From positions 24,934 through 88,933 of the forward strand of contig JANYBT010000044.1 of the NCBI GenBank assembly GCA_025360645.1: a stretch of 64,000 nucleotides of DNA, given 5' to 3'. The DNA is from Acidobacteriaceae bacterium. GTDB taxonomy: Bacteria; Acidobacteriota; Terriglobia; Terriglobales; Acidobacteriaceae. Positions 32,627 through 41,525 of this stretch are shown here, in pieces. Numbering within the stretch: position 1 is the stretch's first letter; every line of letters starts with the position of its first letter. Below the pieces are notes generated by a model. It ran no database searches. It was not told the origin of the DNA and was given only the letters and a program-made list of their open reading frames with translations. Position numbers and translations under genes: made by a program.

Positions 32627-33631
32627 TCACAGAACGCGTCGAGGCACTCTTTCGTTCTTGCCTGAGGCCAGGCTGCGGTACGCCGCATCCAGCACTTCCT
32701 GGTTCTGCCAGCCCTCCACGCCAGGCACCGGAAACGCCGCCTTGCCCTCGACCGCGGCCGCAAACGCGTCCACCTGCCGGGCATACGCCAACTGGTTCCA
32801 CACGCTCTCCCGCTCCACCACCACGCCCTTGCGAATGAGCTGAATCTCCACCGGCCGTTCGACTGTCAAGCCATCCTGCACGCTGAGTGTGCCCGCGTCG
32901 CCCACGATTTCCAACGGGGTCCGGTACTCCGCTCGCGTCGAAACCGTCACCGCGCCCAGCGTCCCGCGGGCGAACTTCAGCGCCAGCACCGCCGAAGCCT
33001 CCACGTCGCCGGAGTGATCGTCCGCCGCGCCCTGCGCCGCGACTTCGACCACCTCATCCTGCAGGATGAAGCGCAGCGCATCAATGCAGTGCACTCCGAC
33101 ATCGGCAATGGGACCGCCCCCGGCCACCGCCCGGTCATACAACCACGACCGCGCGTGTCCCAGCCCCAGGTAGGAAAATTCCGAACGCACCCACACCGGC
33201 TTGCCAATCTCTCCCGCCGCGATGCGCTCCCGCAACCGGTTGGTGCTCTGCTCAAAGCGAAAAATCTGCGCCACCCCCAGCAGCACCCTCGCGCGTTCTG
33301 CCGCCTCCACCATCTGGCGGCATTCATGCGCGTCCATCGCCATCGGCTTTTCGCACAGCACCGGCTTGCCGCACTTGATCGCCACCAGCACGTCGTGCAA
33401 GTGCGCTGCATTCGGCGTGGTCACAAACACCGCATCCACTTCCGGTGAACGGCATAGGTCCTCCACCGAATCAAACGCCAACGGCACCTCGTACTTCGCA
33501 GCCGATTCCCGTGCCCTCGCCAAATCGCGCCGCGAAAGCGCCGTCACCTTGCAGTTCTGTGCCAGCGCGAAGCCCGGCATCATCCGCTTCACTGCATGAA
33601 TCCCAAATCCGGCAATCCCAAAACGAACCAT
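32627..33631 (-). CDS. Gfo/Idh/MocA family oxidoreductase
   Basis: 334 residues from ATG 33631, where the Rossmann fold begins at once (MVRFGIAGFGIHAVKRMMPG). Family hallmarks are VDAVFVTTPNAAHLHDVLVA and the catalytic-site CGKPVLCEKPMAMD, then GGGPIADVGVHCIDALRFIL with the conserved Asp/His of the C-terminal domain. These NAD(P)-dependent enzymes act on sugars, inositols or bile-pigment-like substrates; the exact substrate is unknown. The frame extends 19 codons upstream without signs of coding. Confidence 0.9.
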   Translation of the reverse strand: MVRFGIAGFGIHAVKRMMPGFALAQNCKVTALSRRDLARARESAAKYEVPLAFDSVEDLCRSPEVDAVFVTTPNAAHLHDVLVAIKCGKPVLCEKPMAMDAHECRQMVEAAERARVLLGVAQIFRFEQSTNRLRERIAAGEIGKPVWVRSEFSYLGLGHARSWLYDRAVAGGGPIADVGVHCIDALRFILQDEVVEVAAQGAADDHSGDVEASAVLALKFARGTLGAVTVSTRAEYRTPLEIVGDAGTLSVQDGLTVERPVEIQLIRKGVVVERESVWNQLAYARQVDAFAAAVEGKAAFPVPGVEGWQNQEVLDAAYRSLASGKNERVPRRVL

Positions 33632-33729
33632 GACCCGCCTGTGTACGCGCAAAATTCCCAGGCCGATGATCGACCTGCACTCTGGCACAGCCTACCATGT
33701 TGACTTCCAAACCCCGTTGATTTGTGTAG

Positions 33730-33749
33730 GGCGGACACTCCTGTCCGCC
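33730..33749. repeat. GGCGGACA hairpin, REP-like candidate
   Basis: The perfect 8-bp stem GGCGGACA/TGTCCGCC with loop CTCC sits between the divergent Gfo/Idh/MocA gene and the propeller gene. It is in a promoter region rather than after a gene, so a terminator role is unlikely. Confidence 0.5.
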
Positions 33750-33885
33750 GCCGTTGACGTTGCTCTTTCTCCGCCGTTCTTGTGTCACTTCAGCATCACC
33801 GCCTGCCGAGCCGCAAACGACTCCCCAGCTTTCGCGTAACCTAAGTGGAGGTCGGGAGTCTGAAGAATTACGCAAGGAGAAAAAT

Positions 33886-34998
33886 ATGGAACTCATGGGA
33901 AGGGTTAGGCAAAGGCTCGGAATCCTGGCAGCTGCCGCTTTGACGTTGGCCGCTCTGGCCGCAGGGGCTGGGGCGCAAGAGGCCGCCACGGCAGGAGCGG
34001 CATTCGTCAGCACCAATGCTGCGGCCAGCAATCAGGTCTGGCAATACACTCGCGCCACCGATGGCACCCTCACCTTGCTAGGCAAGTTTTCCACCACCGG
34101 TTTGGGCAACTCCGGTGTATTGGGATCGCAGGGCGAAGTGATCCTGAACTCGACCAACAAGTATTTGTTTGTGGTGAATGCCGGAAGCAATGACATCACT
34201 TCCTTCAGCGTCAAGTCCACCGGGCTGACGGTGGTCAACAAAGTGGCCTCCGGCGGCACCAAGCCGGTGAGTCTGACCATGCATGGCAATCTGCTCTACG
34301 TTCTCAATGCCTCAGGTACTCCGAACATTACCGGCTTTACTGTCGGGGCCACCGGGGCTCTGACCCAATTGGCAAATTCCACTCGCTTGCTGAGCGCCAA
34401 TACCGCCAGTCCCGCTCAAGTTGGATTTAACGCGGCTGGCACCGTGCTAGTGGTCACCGAAAAAAAGACCAATAAAATCGACACCTACACCGTGGCGAAA
34501 AGCGGCATGGCGACCGGTCCGCTGGTGCAAACCTCTGTGGGAGCCGAGCCCTTCGGCTTTGCCTTCGACTCGCGGGGCCGTCTGATGGTGTCCGAGGGTA
34601 CTAACAGCACGATGTCTTCCTATTCGGTTTCGAGTGGCGGGACGCTCACCGTGATCAGCGCGTCGGTGCCTGACTTCGGCGGCGCAGCGTGCTGGGTGGT
34701 CAACACCAACAATCCCGCTTTCACCAGCCAGTATTCTTTCACCAGCAACACTGGCAGCAACAGCATCTCTGGATACCAGATCGGTAGCGACGGCAGCCTG
34801 GCGCTGCTCTCGGCCAACACCGCGACAGCCAAGGGTCCCTTGGACATGGCGTTGACTCCGGGAAGCGCCTATCTGTATGTCGTTGACGGAAAAACCGGCG
34901 AGATCGAAGGCTACTCAGTGATATCCGATGGCAGCTTGTCGAAGGTCACCACGGCCACCGGCGTTCCCGTCGGCTCGGCAGGAATGGCGGCGTACTAA
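33886..34998 (+). CDS. Secreted YVTN/lactonase-like seven-bladed beta-propeller
   Basis: 370 residues from ATG 33886 with AAGGAGA upstream (about 33873-33880). The signal peptide spans about 1-30 (LGILAAAALTLAALAAGAGAQ). The rest is repeats of the lactonase/YVTN type: KYLFVVNAGSNDITSFSVKS, LLYVLNASGTPNITGFTVG, YLYVVDGKTGEIEGYSVISD. Enzyme activity is not evident; many such exported propellers bind ligands. A strong hairpin follows the gene. Confidence 0.87.
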   Translation: MELMGRVRQRLGILAAAALTLAALAAGAGAQEAATAGAAFVSTNAAASNQVWQYTRATDGTLTLLGKFSTTGLGNSGVLGSQGEVILNSTNKYLFVVNAGSNDITSFSVKSTGLTVVNKVASGGTKPVSLTMHGNLLYVLNASGTPNITGFTVGATGALTQLANSTRLLSANTASPAQVGFNAAGTVLVVTEKKTNKIDTYTVAKSGMATGPLVQTSVGAEPFGFAFDSRGRLMVSEGTNSTMSSYSVSSGGTLTVISASVPDFGGAACWVVNTNNPAFTSQYSFTSNTGSNSISGYQIGSDGSLALLSANTATAKGPLDMALTPGSAYLYVVDGKTGEIEGYSVISDGSLSKVTTATGVPVGSAGMAAY

Positions 34999-35046
34999 AA
35001 AAGACGGGGCGGCTTACGTCTGGTGTTGGAGGTCCCTGGTAATAGG

Positions 35047-35090
35047 AAGTGCCCCATTTCTCGCGTTCTTTTGCGAGGAATGGGGCGCTT
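35047..35090. terminator. Long hairpin between convergent genes
   Basis: AAGTGCCCCATTTCTCGC (35047-35064) pairs with GCGAGGAATGGGGCGCTT (35073-35090): 18 base pairs with two T-G wobbles and an 8-base loop containing TTCTTTT. It lies between the convergent propeller and dehydrogenase genes. No T-run follows, so it may act as a bidirectional barrier or RNA stabiliser rather than a textbook terminator. Confidence 0.6.
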
Positions 35091-35134
35091 GGTCTTGGGA
35101 TGCGGCTTGATCGTCTGCAGCGCTCCGCCCTGGA

Positions 35135-36274
35135 TCAGGCAGCGGGCTTGAGGACGATTTTGGTCCAGCCTTTGTCGCGGGCATCGAAGTGTTTGTATGC
35201 GGCCGGGGCTTTCGCTAGTGGCAGCTCGTGGGAAACGATAATCGACGGCTTCGCTTTGCCCAAATGAATTAGGTCGCGGAGATGGCGATTGTAGAGCTTC
35301 ACGTTCGCCTGACCAGAACCAATCGTCTGCCCTTTGTTCCAGAATAGGCCAAAGTCGAAAGCCATCACCCCTTTCTTGCTGAGCTTGTCGGGGCCTTTGG
35401 GATCTTCAGGAACGAACACGCCGACCACGCCGAGGATACCTGTGGGGCGGACTGCGCGCACCAGATCGTTCATCGTCATGTTGGGATGTTCTTCGCCGGA
35501 TGGGTCATGGGCTTGATAGCCGACGCATTCGCAGCCCTTATCCGCCCCTTCGCCTTTGGTAAGTTCCAGGACCTGTTCCACCGCATTGCCATCGGAGTCA
35601 TCGATGGCGATGGCGCCCATTTTTTCGGCTAACGCAAGGCGATCGGCAAGCCGATCCACAATCATGATTTTGCTGGCACCCTTCAACGAGGCTGACATCG
35701 CGGCCATCAGCCCGACCGGGCCGGCGCCATAGATCACAACAGACTCGCCGGGCTTGAGCTGGGCCAACTCGGTGGCGTGATAGCCGGTGGGGAAAATGTC
35801 GGAGAGCATCACGTAATCGTTTTGTTTTTCCTCGGCATCGCTGGGCAGACGAAGGCAATTGAAGTCGCCATAGGGGACGCGCAACAGTTCCGCTTGGCCG
35901 CCGGAGTAGGGCCCCATGCCGGCATACCCGTAAGCGCCCCCCGCCGTGCCCGGGTTCACCGTGAGGCAAGCGCTGGTCAGGCCGCGTTCACAGTTCTTGC
36001 AGAAACCGCAACTCACATTGAAGGGCAGGCACACCCAGTCGCCCACCTTCACCCGATCTACAGCGTTGCCAATTTCAATCACAGTTCCAAGATTTTCATG
36101 GCCGAGTACGCGGCCAGATTCCATGTCGGTGCGGCCGTCGTACATGTGCAGGTCGGAGCCGCAAATGTTCGTGCTGGTAATGCGAACCAGCACGTCGGTG
36201 GGCCGTTCGATTTTGGCGTCGGGAACTGTTTTCACGCTGACATCGTGCGGGCCGTTATAGACGAGAGCTTTCAT
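35135..36274 (-). CDS. Zinc-dependent dehydrogenase, formaldehyde dehydrogenase-like
   Basis: 379 residues. Medium-chain dehydrogenase with catalytic zinc ligands in NICGSDLHMYDGR and GHENLG, structural zinc cysteines (CGFCKNCERGLTSAC) and the cofactor fold VVIYGAGPVGLMAAMSAS. The long insert after the zinc loop and AIDDSDGNAVEQVLELT ... CVGYQAHD point to the glutathione-independent formaldehyde dehydrogenase/dismutase group (Pseudomonas FdhA type) rather than simple alcohol dehydrogenases. It stands alone. The substrate assignment is moderately sure. Confidence 0.88.
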   Translation of the reverse strand: MKALVYNGPHDVSVKTVPDAKIERPTDVLVRITSTNICGSDLHMYDGRTDMESGRVLGHENLGTVIEIGNAVDRVKVGDWVCLPFNVSCGFCKNCERGLTSACLTVNPGTAGGAYGYAGMGPYSGGQAELLRVPYGDFNCLRLPSDAEEKQNDYVMLSDIFPTGYHATELAQLKPGESVVIYGAGPVGLMAAMSASLKGASKIMIVDRLADRLALAEKMGAIAIDDSDGNAVEQVLELTKGEGADKGCECVGYQAHDPSGEEHPNMTMNDLVRAVRPTGILGVVGVFVPEDPKGPDKLSKKGVMAFDFGLFWNKGQTIGSGQANVKLYNRHLRDLIHLGKAKPSIIVSHELPLAKAPAAYKHFDARDKGWTKIVLKPAA

Positions 36275-36606
36275 GATTTAGAACCATCCTCTTCTTAAGA
36301 TTGATCGCAACAGTCGTGATCGGAACCGTAGTCAAAAGACAGTGAACGAAACACGTGTGCGATTCCAGTTTCGCGAGGAGGCCGTGTGTGATCGGAACGA
36401 TACCCGCATACAGCCGCCTACCATCAGAACGCTAAATCGGGTTCCGAGGTCACACCATACGGCGCTTGGTGTATTCCCGCTGGAGTTTGGTGGTAGTACA
36501 GAACCGTACCGCTACGCCCCCACCGAGACCGGGTCGGCGCTTATCCCGGACCGGCGCGCGACGCCTCTTTAGGGGACCGCCTCGTAGGAATTTTCGGCAG
36601 TGTGGC
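36275..36606. other. Non-coding gap (332 bp) upstream of the dehydrogenase gene
   Basis: I find no supported gene, RNA or repeat here. It lies between the start of the dehydrogenase gene and the end of purQ and presumably holds the dehydrogenase promoter. Short open frames on both strands lack coding character. Confidence 0.6.
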
Positions 36607-37302
36607 CTACCGCGCCGCCATCGCTCCCACCATGGATGCAAAAATCTTGAGCCCGTCCGTACCGCCCAACTCGGGTTCCGAGGCGCGCTCGGGGTGGGGC
36701 ATCATTCCTAATACATTGCGTCCCGCATTGCAGATGCCGGCGATGTTTTCCAGCGAGCCGTTGGGATTCGCCTCCGCCGTGATTTGTCCATCGGGGGTGG
36801 CGTAGCGGAAGATGATGCGGTCGTCGCGGTTCAGTTCGGCCAGCGTGGCCTCGTCGCAGAAATAATTGCCGTCCATGTGGCCAATGGGAATGGTCAGGAC
36901 TTCCCCCTTCTGGCAGGCGCTGGTGAACGGAGTGTCGGTGCTCTCCACCCGTACCGTCACCGACTTGCAAATATATTTCAAGCCCAGGTTGCGGGTCAGT
37001 GCGCCGGGCAGCAATCCGGATTCGCAGAGAATCTGAAAACCATTGCAGAGGCCGAGGACCAGCCCGCCTCCGTCGGCAAACTTGCGCACCGATTCCATCA
37101 CAGGCGAAAACCTGGCGATGGCTCCGGTTCGCAAGTAGTCGCCATAGGAAAATCCACCTGGCACGATGATGGCATCGCAATTCTGCAGGTCGGGCGAGTC
37201 GTGCCACAGGAAGGTTGCGGGCTGGTGGGCGACTTGTTGCGCTGTCCAGTAAGCGTCGTGGTCGCAGTTGGATCCGGGGAAGATGATGACGCCGAATTTC
37301 AT
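36607..37302 (-). CDS. purQ: Phosphoribosylformylglycinamidine synthase subunit PurQ
   Basis: 231 residues. Class I glutamine amidotransferase: [20 protein letters not shown] at the start, [12 protein letters not shown], nucleophile Cys in [17 protein letters not shown], and the His/Glu pair in [11 protein letters not shown]. PurQ supplies ammonia to PurL in the fourth step of purine synthesis. purS and purL are not adjacent here. AGGA lies shortly before the ATG. Confidence 0.96.
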   Translation of the reverse strand: MKFGVIIFPGSNCDHDAYWTAQQVAHQPATFLWHDSPDLQNCDAIIVPGGFSYGDYLRTGAIARFSPVMESVRKFADGGGLVLGLCNGFQILCESGLLPGALTRNLGLKYICKSVTVRVESTDTPFTSACQKGEVLTIPIGHMDGNYFCDEATLAELNRDDRIIFRYATPDGQITAEANPNGSLENIAGICNAGRNVLGMMPHPERASEPELGGTDGLKIFASMVGAMAAR

Positions 37303-37860
37303 GATTCCTGCCCTCTCGCTGTGCTTTCCAGCAGTCTAGCACGAAGAAATAGCCGCGAAATTGATTGCGGGCGCCTCACTGGACAGTAAAGGGGACAGTT
37401 CTAGGGGAAGCGTGGGCCATACTATCCCGTTAGGCTCCGTGGGGGAGTTGAAATATTTTCGACGCTGGCCCCGGCAAGCTGCTTTTGCACTTAAATAAGT
37501 GCAGTTTTAAAATATATCAGCGTCTGGGCCAATAGAGTCAACGAGTTAGCTTTCTAAATTGTGATCACGGGCTTGAGCTGGAAGGGGCGAGCGGCGTCGC
37601 CCAAGGGAGACCAGTCGGTTCCAGATCGGCGAAACGCATCACGGCGGTCACGTAGAATGCCATTTGCTGGCCCTGTAGGGTACCAAGGAGCGCGTTCGGG
37701 GGTTCGGGGGGCATTGGAGGTCATCCGCGAGGTAGACGGGCCTTAAAAACGCTTTAAAACGCGATTTTCGTCTCTTGCATGTCTAATGTTACCAAACAGT
37801 AAATAGCTGGTTGATATTTCCCGGTCTACGGAAAGCGGGGGTGCCTAAACCGCTTGCTTC
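37303..37860. other. Non-coding gap (558 bp) with AT-rich patches
   Basis: The largest gene-free stretch in the window, between purQ and the three-helix membrane protein gene. It holds AT-rich segments at about 37485-37520 and 37740-37815 inside otherwise GC-rich DNA, and the nested inverted repeat at 37461-37524. Short open frames such as 37561-37746 look non-coding. It must contain the purQ promoter. Confidence 0.6.
37461..37524. repeat. Nested inverted repeat in the purQ upstream region
   Basis: The outer arms are GACGCTG (37461-37467) and CAGCGTC (37518-37524). Inside lies the perfect palindrome TGCACTT-AAAT-AAGTGCA (37486-37503) followed by GTTTTAAAATATAT. The structure could be a regulator site, a small RNA terminator or a remnant. 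Confidence 0.5.
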
Positions 37861-38112
37861 TCAAGCCAATTGGTCGCCCAAGGTTGCAGCGGCTTGCTGT
37901 TGTGAGGAGATCGAGACCCGCAGCGCCGAATATCCGGCCAGACTGGCGACGATCACATTGGCCACAATGATCGGCGTCGCGTGCAGCAGCACTCCGTAGA
38001 CGATCCAACAGAGGGCGGCGACGGCCTGCACCAGACGCATCCGGTCAGGCCGCTTCACGAAATAGGACACGGCGAAGATTCCCGTCGCCACCCACCCGAT
38101 GGAGTTAAGCAC
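37861..38112 (-). CDS. Three-helix membrane protein, SemiSWEET/YgjV-like
   Basis: 83 residues with three predicted TM helices: about 2-19 ([18 protein letters not shown]), 27-46 and 49-67. [20 protein letters not shown] has the W-x-x-YG and N features of PQ-loop SemiSWEET sugar transporters and of the YgjV family. It overlaps the end of the HAD phosphatase gene by eight bases and is surely co-transcribed with it. SemiSWEETs work as dimers; the cargo is unknown. Confidence 0.75.
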   Translation of the reverse strand: MLNSIGWVATGIFAVSYFVKRPDRMRLVQAVAALCWIVYGVLLHATPIIVANVIVASLAGYSALRVSISSQQQAAATLGDQLA

Positions 38113-38950
38113 GCGCCGCCTCTTTGTCCACCAGCTTCAAGCCCGCAGTGGTCGCGCTGCGGATGGTCAGCGAGTCGGTGCTGACCTTGTCCCACTCCTG
38201 GATCAGGAAGCCTTGCTTCTCGAATAGCGCACGAATGCCGGTGCGGTCGAGCCCGACGATTTCTTCGAGGATCGGGATAAGGACGCCGAGCGCGTCATCG
38301 CTGAGCACGGTACGCTTGGCGATGGGCGCGATGTGCTTGTTTTCCGAAACCGCGATGGTGAAGCCGTCACGGCGGTTGATGTGCAGCATCACGTGAATGT
38401 CAGAGCTGCCGTCGCCCACGTACACGATGCGCTCGGGACCCACCTTCAAGGCATGTTGCAGGCGGTCAATGGCGGCGACCTTGCCGTATCCGGCGGTCAC
38501 CTGCTCGATGGTGTCCATCTTGCCGCTGGGCAGATAGCGGAAGCGGGTGCCAAAGATGTGGTCGGCGGGGACAATGCCCTCCAGCGCTGACTGCACAATC
38601 TCCACCGGTGCCGCCGAAACCACGTAGAACTCAAACTGATGGCCCGCGATGCCCGTGGTCAAAATGCGGTAGAGGAGATTGATGTTCTCCTTCAGGCGGA
38701 TGCGTTTGCCAACCTCGTAGAGCTGTTCTTTGTTAACCTGCTGAAACTCGGGGTCGTGCAGGAGGAGATAAGAAAGCTCTCCGCCCTGCTGAACCAGATT
38801 CAGCTTGGCCATTCCAGCCGCCTTGCGCTCAAACTCTTCCGAGGAAATGCCGAGTAATTCGGCGAGGACGTACCCTGAGTCGTTGAAACTCAAGGTCTGG
38901 TCGAAATCACTAGCGAAAAGGTACTGCTTTGGTGCTTGTTGCTGTGCCAT
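38105..38950 (-). CDS. HAD-superfamily phosphatase
   Basis: 281 residues. HAD motif I is SDFDQTLSF (nucleophile Asp, acid/base Asp), motif II VVSAAP, and motif [15 protein letters not shown]; the C1-type helical cap comprises [19 protein letters not shown] onwards. The layout resembles phosphoserine phosphatase or phosphatases of the PHOSPHO type. The substrate is unknown. It overlaps the small membrane protein gene downstream, which suggests a linked job such as processing a transported compound (inference). Confidence 0.85.
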   Translation of the reverse strand: MAQQQAPKQYLFASDFDQTLSFNDSGYVLAELLGISSEEFERKAAGMAKLNLVQQGGELSYLLLHDPEFQQVNKEQLYEVGKRIRLKENINLLYRILTTGIAGHQFEFYVVSAAPVEIVQSALEGIVPADHIFGTRFRYLPSGKMDTIEQVTAGYGKVAAIDRLQHALKVGPERIVYVGDGSSDIHVMLHINRRDGFTIAVSENKHIAPIAKRTVLSDDALGVLIPILEEIVGLDRTGIRALFEKQGFLIQEWDKVSTDSLTIRSATTAGLKLVDKEAARA

Positions 38951-39091
38951 AAATTATTAGATACGGGTGGGAGCGAAAATGCCGGTAAATTCGAGGTTAA
39001 AATTGTTAAGTGTAATCTTGTCAATAACTTAGGCGTCGGCTGAAGGTGGCTTCCGGGGCGATTGGGGCTGGCCGGAGGAGGCCGAAAAGCT

Positions 39092-39138
39092 CGAACCACC
39101 GAGGCACAGAGTGTCGCACAGGGTCGCACCGGGGTAGG
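39092..39138 (+). repeat. Degenerate CACAGAG-type repeat, possible copy
   Basis: GAACCACCGAGGCACAGAGT followed by GTCGCACAGGGTCGCACCGG recalls the CCACGGAGGACACAGGG family at 27150-27210 and 47543-47607, but with more differences. It lies just downstream of mqnA. Confidence 0.35.
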
Positions 39139-39145
39139 GAGATGG

Positions 39146-39958
39146 CTAGGGCAGGAACCTTAGGACGGGGGCTTGGGGAAGGGCGCCGCATTCCTCGGCG
39201 TAACGGTAGTAAAGGCTGAGGCCCTCGAGGGCGGGGGCGTCGAGGAAGTAGTGGATGTTGGTGGTGAGGTAGGCGCGGACGATGGCTTCGGTCAGGTTCA
39301 GGCGCGGCGTCCATTCGCGGACGATGGTTTCGAGGTTCGCGGGTTCGATGCCGTGGTCGCGCGAGCGCTGGAACATGCCCACGATTTTGGCTGAACGATC
39401 TGCTTCGAGCACTGCGACGCGGAGCGCCCAAAACGCAAAAACAAAGGGCTTGCCGGTGCGAGCGATCCATTCTTCGGCCAGATCGAGAGTGTGATAACGG
39501 GCGCGGTCCACTTGCAGAGCGGGGTCGCCAATCAAGAGCGCGGCGTCATGGTTAGCGAGCATCCGCGGCAGGTCGGGAGCTGCAGACGCGTATTCGCGGG
39601 GGCCGCCCAACCACTTGGCAAATATGACCTTTAGCAAGGCGACGGAGGTGCGGGACGAAGTGTCGAGCGCGACCGTGCGAACCTGGTCCAGCGGCTTTTC
39701 ACTGACCAGCAGGATGGATCGCACGGCGCGGGTGGCGGCGATGGCGACGTTGGGGATAACGGCGAGATCCGGAATGGTCGCATAGGCTGCGGCGGGGATG
39801 ATTCCAATATCGGCGGCTCCCTGGCGAAGGTCCTCGGCGCACTGCGCGGGGAGGGTGTAGGCGATTTCAAAGCCGCTGCCAGCGAGGTTGTGCTCGAAAT
39901 CCCACATCAGCGGGGCCGTGTTGAGGTAGGAGATTGCGGAAATACGCAGGCGCGGCAT
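39146..39958 (-). CDS. mqnA: Chorismate dehydratase MqnA (futalosine pathway)
   Basis: 270 residues from ATG 39958; an in-frame TTG lies four codons upstream. The periplasmic-binding-protein-like fold of MqnA is recognised by MPRLRISAISYLNTAPLMWD, GAADIGIIPAAAY, ILLVSEKPLDQVRTVALDTS and ALLIGDPALQV. MqnA removes water from chorismate to give 3-enolpyruvylbenzoate, the first step of menaquinone synthesis by the futalosine route. mqnD lies about 6 kb away on the other strand. Confidence 0.92.
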   Translation of the reverse strand: MPRLRISAISYLNTAPLMWDFEHNLAGSGFEIAYTLPAQCAEDLRQGAADIGIIPAAAYATIPDLAVIPNVAIAATRAVRSILLVSEKPLDQVRTVALDTSSRTSVALLKVIFAKWLGGPREYASAAPDLPRMLANHDAALLIGDPALQVDRARYHTLDLAEEWIARTGKPFVFAFWALRVAVLEADRSAKIVGMFQRSRDHGIEPANLETIVREWTPRLNLTEAIVRAYLTTNIHYFLDAPALEGLSLYYRYAEECGALPQAPVLRFLP

Positions 39959-39994
39959 CGGCACTTTCAACGTACCACGGAGAGGCCGACAGGC

Positions 39995-40071
39995 AGTTTC
40001 TAGTTTCTAGTTTCAAGTTTCAAGTTTCTAGTTTCAAGTTTCTAGTTTCGAGTTTCTCGTTTCGAGTTTCG
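39995..40071. repeat. Eleven heptamer tandem repeats (AGTTTCN)
   Basis: Eleven consecutive 7-bp units of AGTTTCT, AGTTTCA or AGTTTCG (one CGTTTCG) fill the region between divergent mqnA and dprA, starting 37 bases upstream of the mqnA ATG. Confidence 0.95.
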
Positions 40072-40151
40072 CGAACGTCCGGCCGCTCCTCTTTGGGGTG
40101 AGAGATAAGCTCAGCTAGGCAATTCCTACCAAAGCGATGTGCGCCAGTTCC

Positions 40152-40181
40152 TTGACAGCGATTTTGCGAGGTGGGTAGAGT
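40152..40181 (+). promoter_or_regulatory. Sigma70-type promoter for dprA
   Basis: A perfect -35 TTGACA (40152-40157) is followed after 18 bp by TAGAGT (40176-40181), a four-of-six match to the -10. It lies 22 bases before the dprA ATG, so the leader would be very short. Confidence 0.55.
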
Positions 40182-40202
40182 CCGACTTAGATGGAGGTTT
40201 CC

Positions 40203-41525
40203 ATGCCTCAAGCCGAAAGTGCGCTCGCCACTGTTGAACCCACCCCAAACGCGCAGGCGAAATCCACCCCAAACGAGCAGGTTGAACCCACCCCAAACCC
40301 GCAGGTGACATCCACCCCAAACTTGCGGGTGACATCTACCCCAAGCCCGCAGGTGACAACCACTCGCTCAGCTACAAAATCCCCGACTGCCAGCTCCGCG
40401 GCGATGGACTGGCTGGCACTTGCGCTGACTCCGGGACTGGGGCCAACCCGCTCCAAGAAACTGGTGGAGTACTTTGGTAGTGCCGAGGCCATCTTCCGCG
40501 CCAGCCTGACCGAACTGGAGGCGACTGGGATGAAGGCGCAGTCGGCGCAGTCGATTGCGACGGGGAAGTCGGCGGAGCTGGCGCAAGACGAGTTGGGGAA
40601 AGTTGCGGCGGCGAAGGCACAATTGGTGTCGCTGAGCGATCCTGCCTATCCTGCACAACTGAAACAAATTTACGATCCGCCGCTAGTGCTGTACGTGCGC
40701 GGGAACGTGGAGGTGCTGGCGCAACCGGGCATCGCGGTGGTGGGGACGCGGCATCCGACGCCTTACGGTTCGGGTATGGCGGAGCGGCTGTCATGCGACC
40801 TGGCGATACACGGGCTGGTCATTATCAGCGGCATGGCGCGGGGAGTGGATTCGTGCGCGCATCGGGGAGCGATTGCGGGCAAGGGAAAGACAGTCGCGGT
40901 GTTTGGCACGGGAGTGGACGTGATCTATCCCAGGGAGAACTCGCGGCTGGCAGACCAGATTCTGGGGTTGGGAGGAGCGCTGGTGTCGGAGTTTCCCATG
41001 GCGACGTTTCCGGCGCCGCAGAATTTTCCCATCCGCAATCGCATCCTGAGCGGCATGTCGGTGGGAGTGCTGGTGGTGGAAGCGGCGGAGTACAGCGGGA
41101 CCAGGATCACCTCCCGATGCGCGCTGGAGCAGAACCGGGAAGTGTTTGCGGTTCCAGGCAATGTGACCAACAAAAACTCGTGGGGGCCGAACACGCTGAT
41201 CAAGCAGGGAGCGAAGCTGACGGCCACCTGGGAAGACGTGTGGGAAGACCTGCCGATGCAGGTGCGGCTGGCGCTGGAGCCGCTGCAGCCTGAATCCCAG
41301 TCGGAGGGAACTGCATCTTTATTTGGAGACAACGCCGAACTCCCGCCGCACGAAAAGCAAATTCTCCGCCTGATCAAGGCCGATGAAACCATACACATTG
41401 ATGAGTTGGTGGAGAAGCTGGAGGGGGAAGTGTCGCCGTCCGAAATTTTTGCCGCCCTGTTTGAATTGGAGCTGGCGGGGAAGGTGAGGCAGATGGCGGG
41501 CAAGAATTTTGTGCGGTGCTTTTAG
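40203..41525 (+). CDS. dprA: DNA-processing protein DprA with N-terminal octapeptide repeats
   Basis: 440 residues from ATG 40203, with GGAGG at 40193-40197. Residues 14-53 are five repeats of an octapeptide of the type TPNPQVTS, an extension not normal for DprA. A SAM-like helix-hairpin region follows (LALTPGLGPTRSKKLVEYFG), then the Rossmann fold: GIAVVGTRHPTPYGSGMAER, IISGMARGVDSCAHRGAI, VFGTGVDVIYPREN, NFPIRNRILSGMS. The C-terminal winged helix is present (LPPHEKQILRLIKADETIHI). DprA loads RecA on incoming single-stranded DNA in natural transformation. Confidence 0.94.
   Translation: MPQAESALATVEPTPNAQAKSTPNEQVEPTPNPQVTSTPNLRVTSTPSPQVTTTRSATKSPTASSAAMDWLALALTPGLGPTRSKKLVEYFGSAEAIFRASLTELEATGMKAQSAQSIATGKSAELAQDELGKVAAAKAQLVSLSDPAYPAQLKQIYDPPLVLYVRGNVEVLAQPGIAVVGTRHPTPYGSGMAERLSCDLAIHGLVIISGMARGVDSCAHRGAIAGKGKTVAVFGTGVDVIYPRENSRLADQILGLGGALVSEFPMATFPAPQNFPIRNRILSGMSVGVLVVEAAEYSGTRITSRCALEQNREVFAVPGNVTNKNSWGPNTLIKQGAKLTATWEDVWEDLPMQVRLALEPLQPESQSEGTASLFGDNAELPPHEKQILRLIKADETIHIDELVEKLEGEVSPSEIFAALFELELAGKVRQMAGKNFVRCF
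40242..40361 (+). repeat. Five 24-bp in-frame repeats in dprA
   Basis: Five copies of a 24-bp unit such as ACCCCAAACCCGCAGGTGAC plus four bases. They encode TPNAQAKS, TPNEQVEP, TPNPQVTS, TPNLRVTS and TPSPQVTT. The unit keeps the reading frame, so copy number changes would not break dprA. Confidence 0.95.

Noticed and set aside
39995..40071. CRISPR-like array
   Set aside because: The unit is 7 bp with no spacers, and no cas gene is nearby. The same applies to the 14-, 16- and 45-bp arrays.
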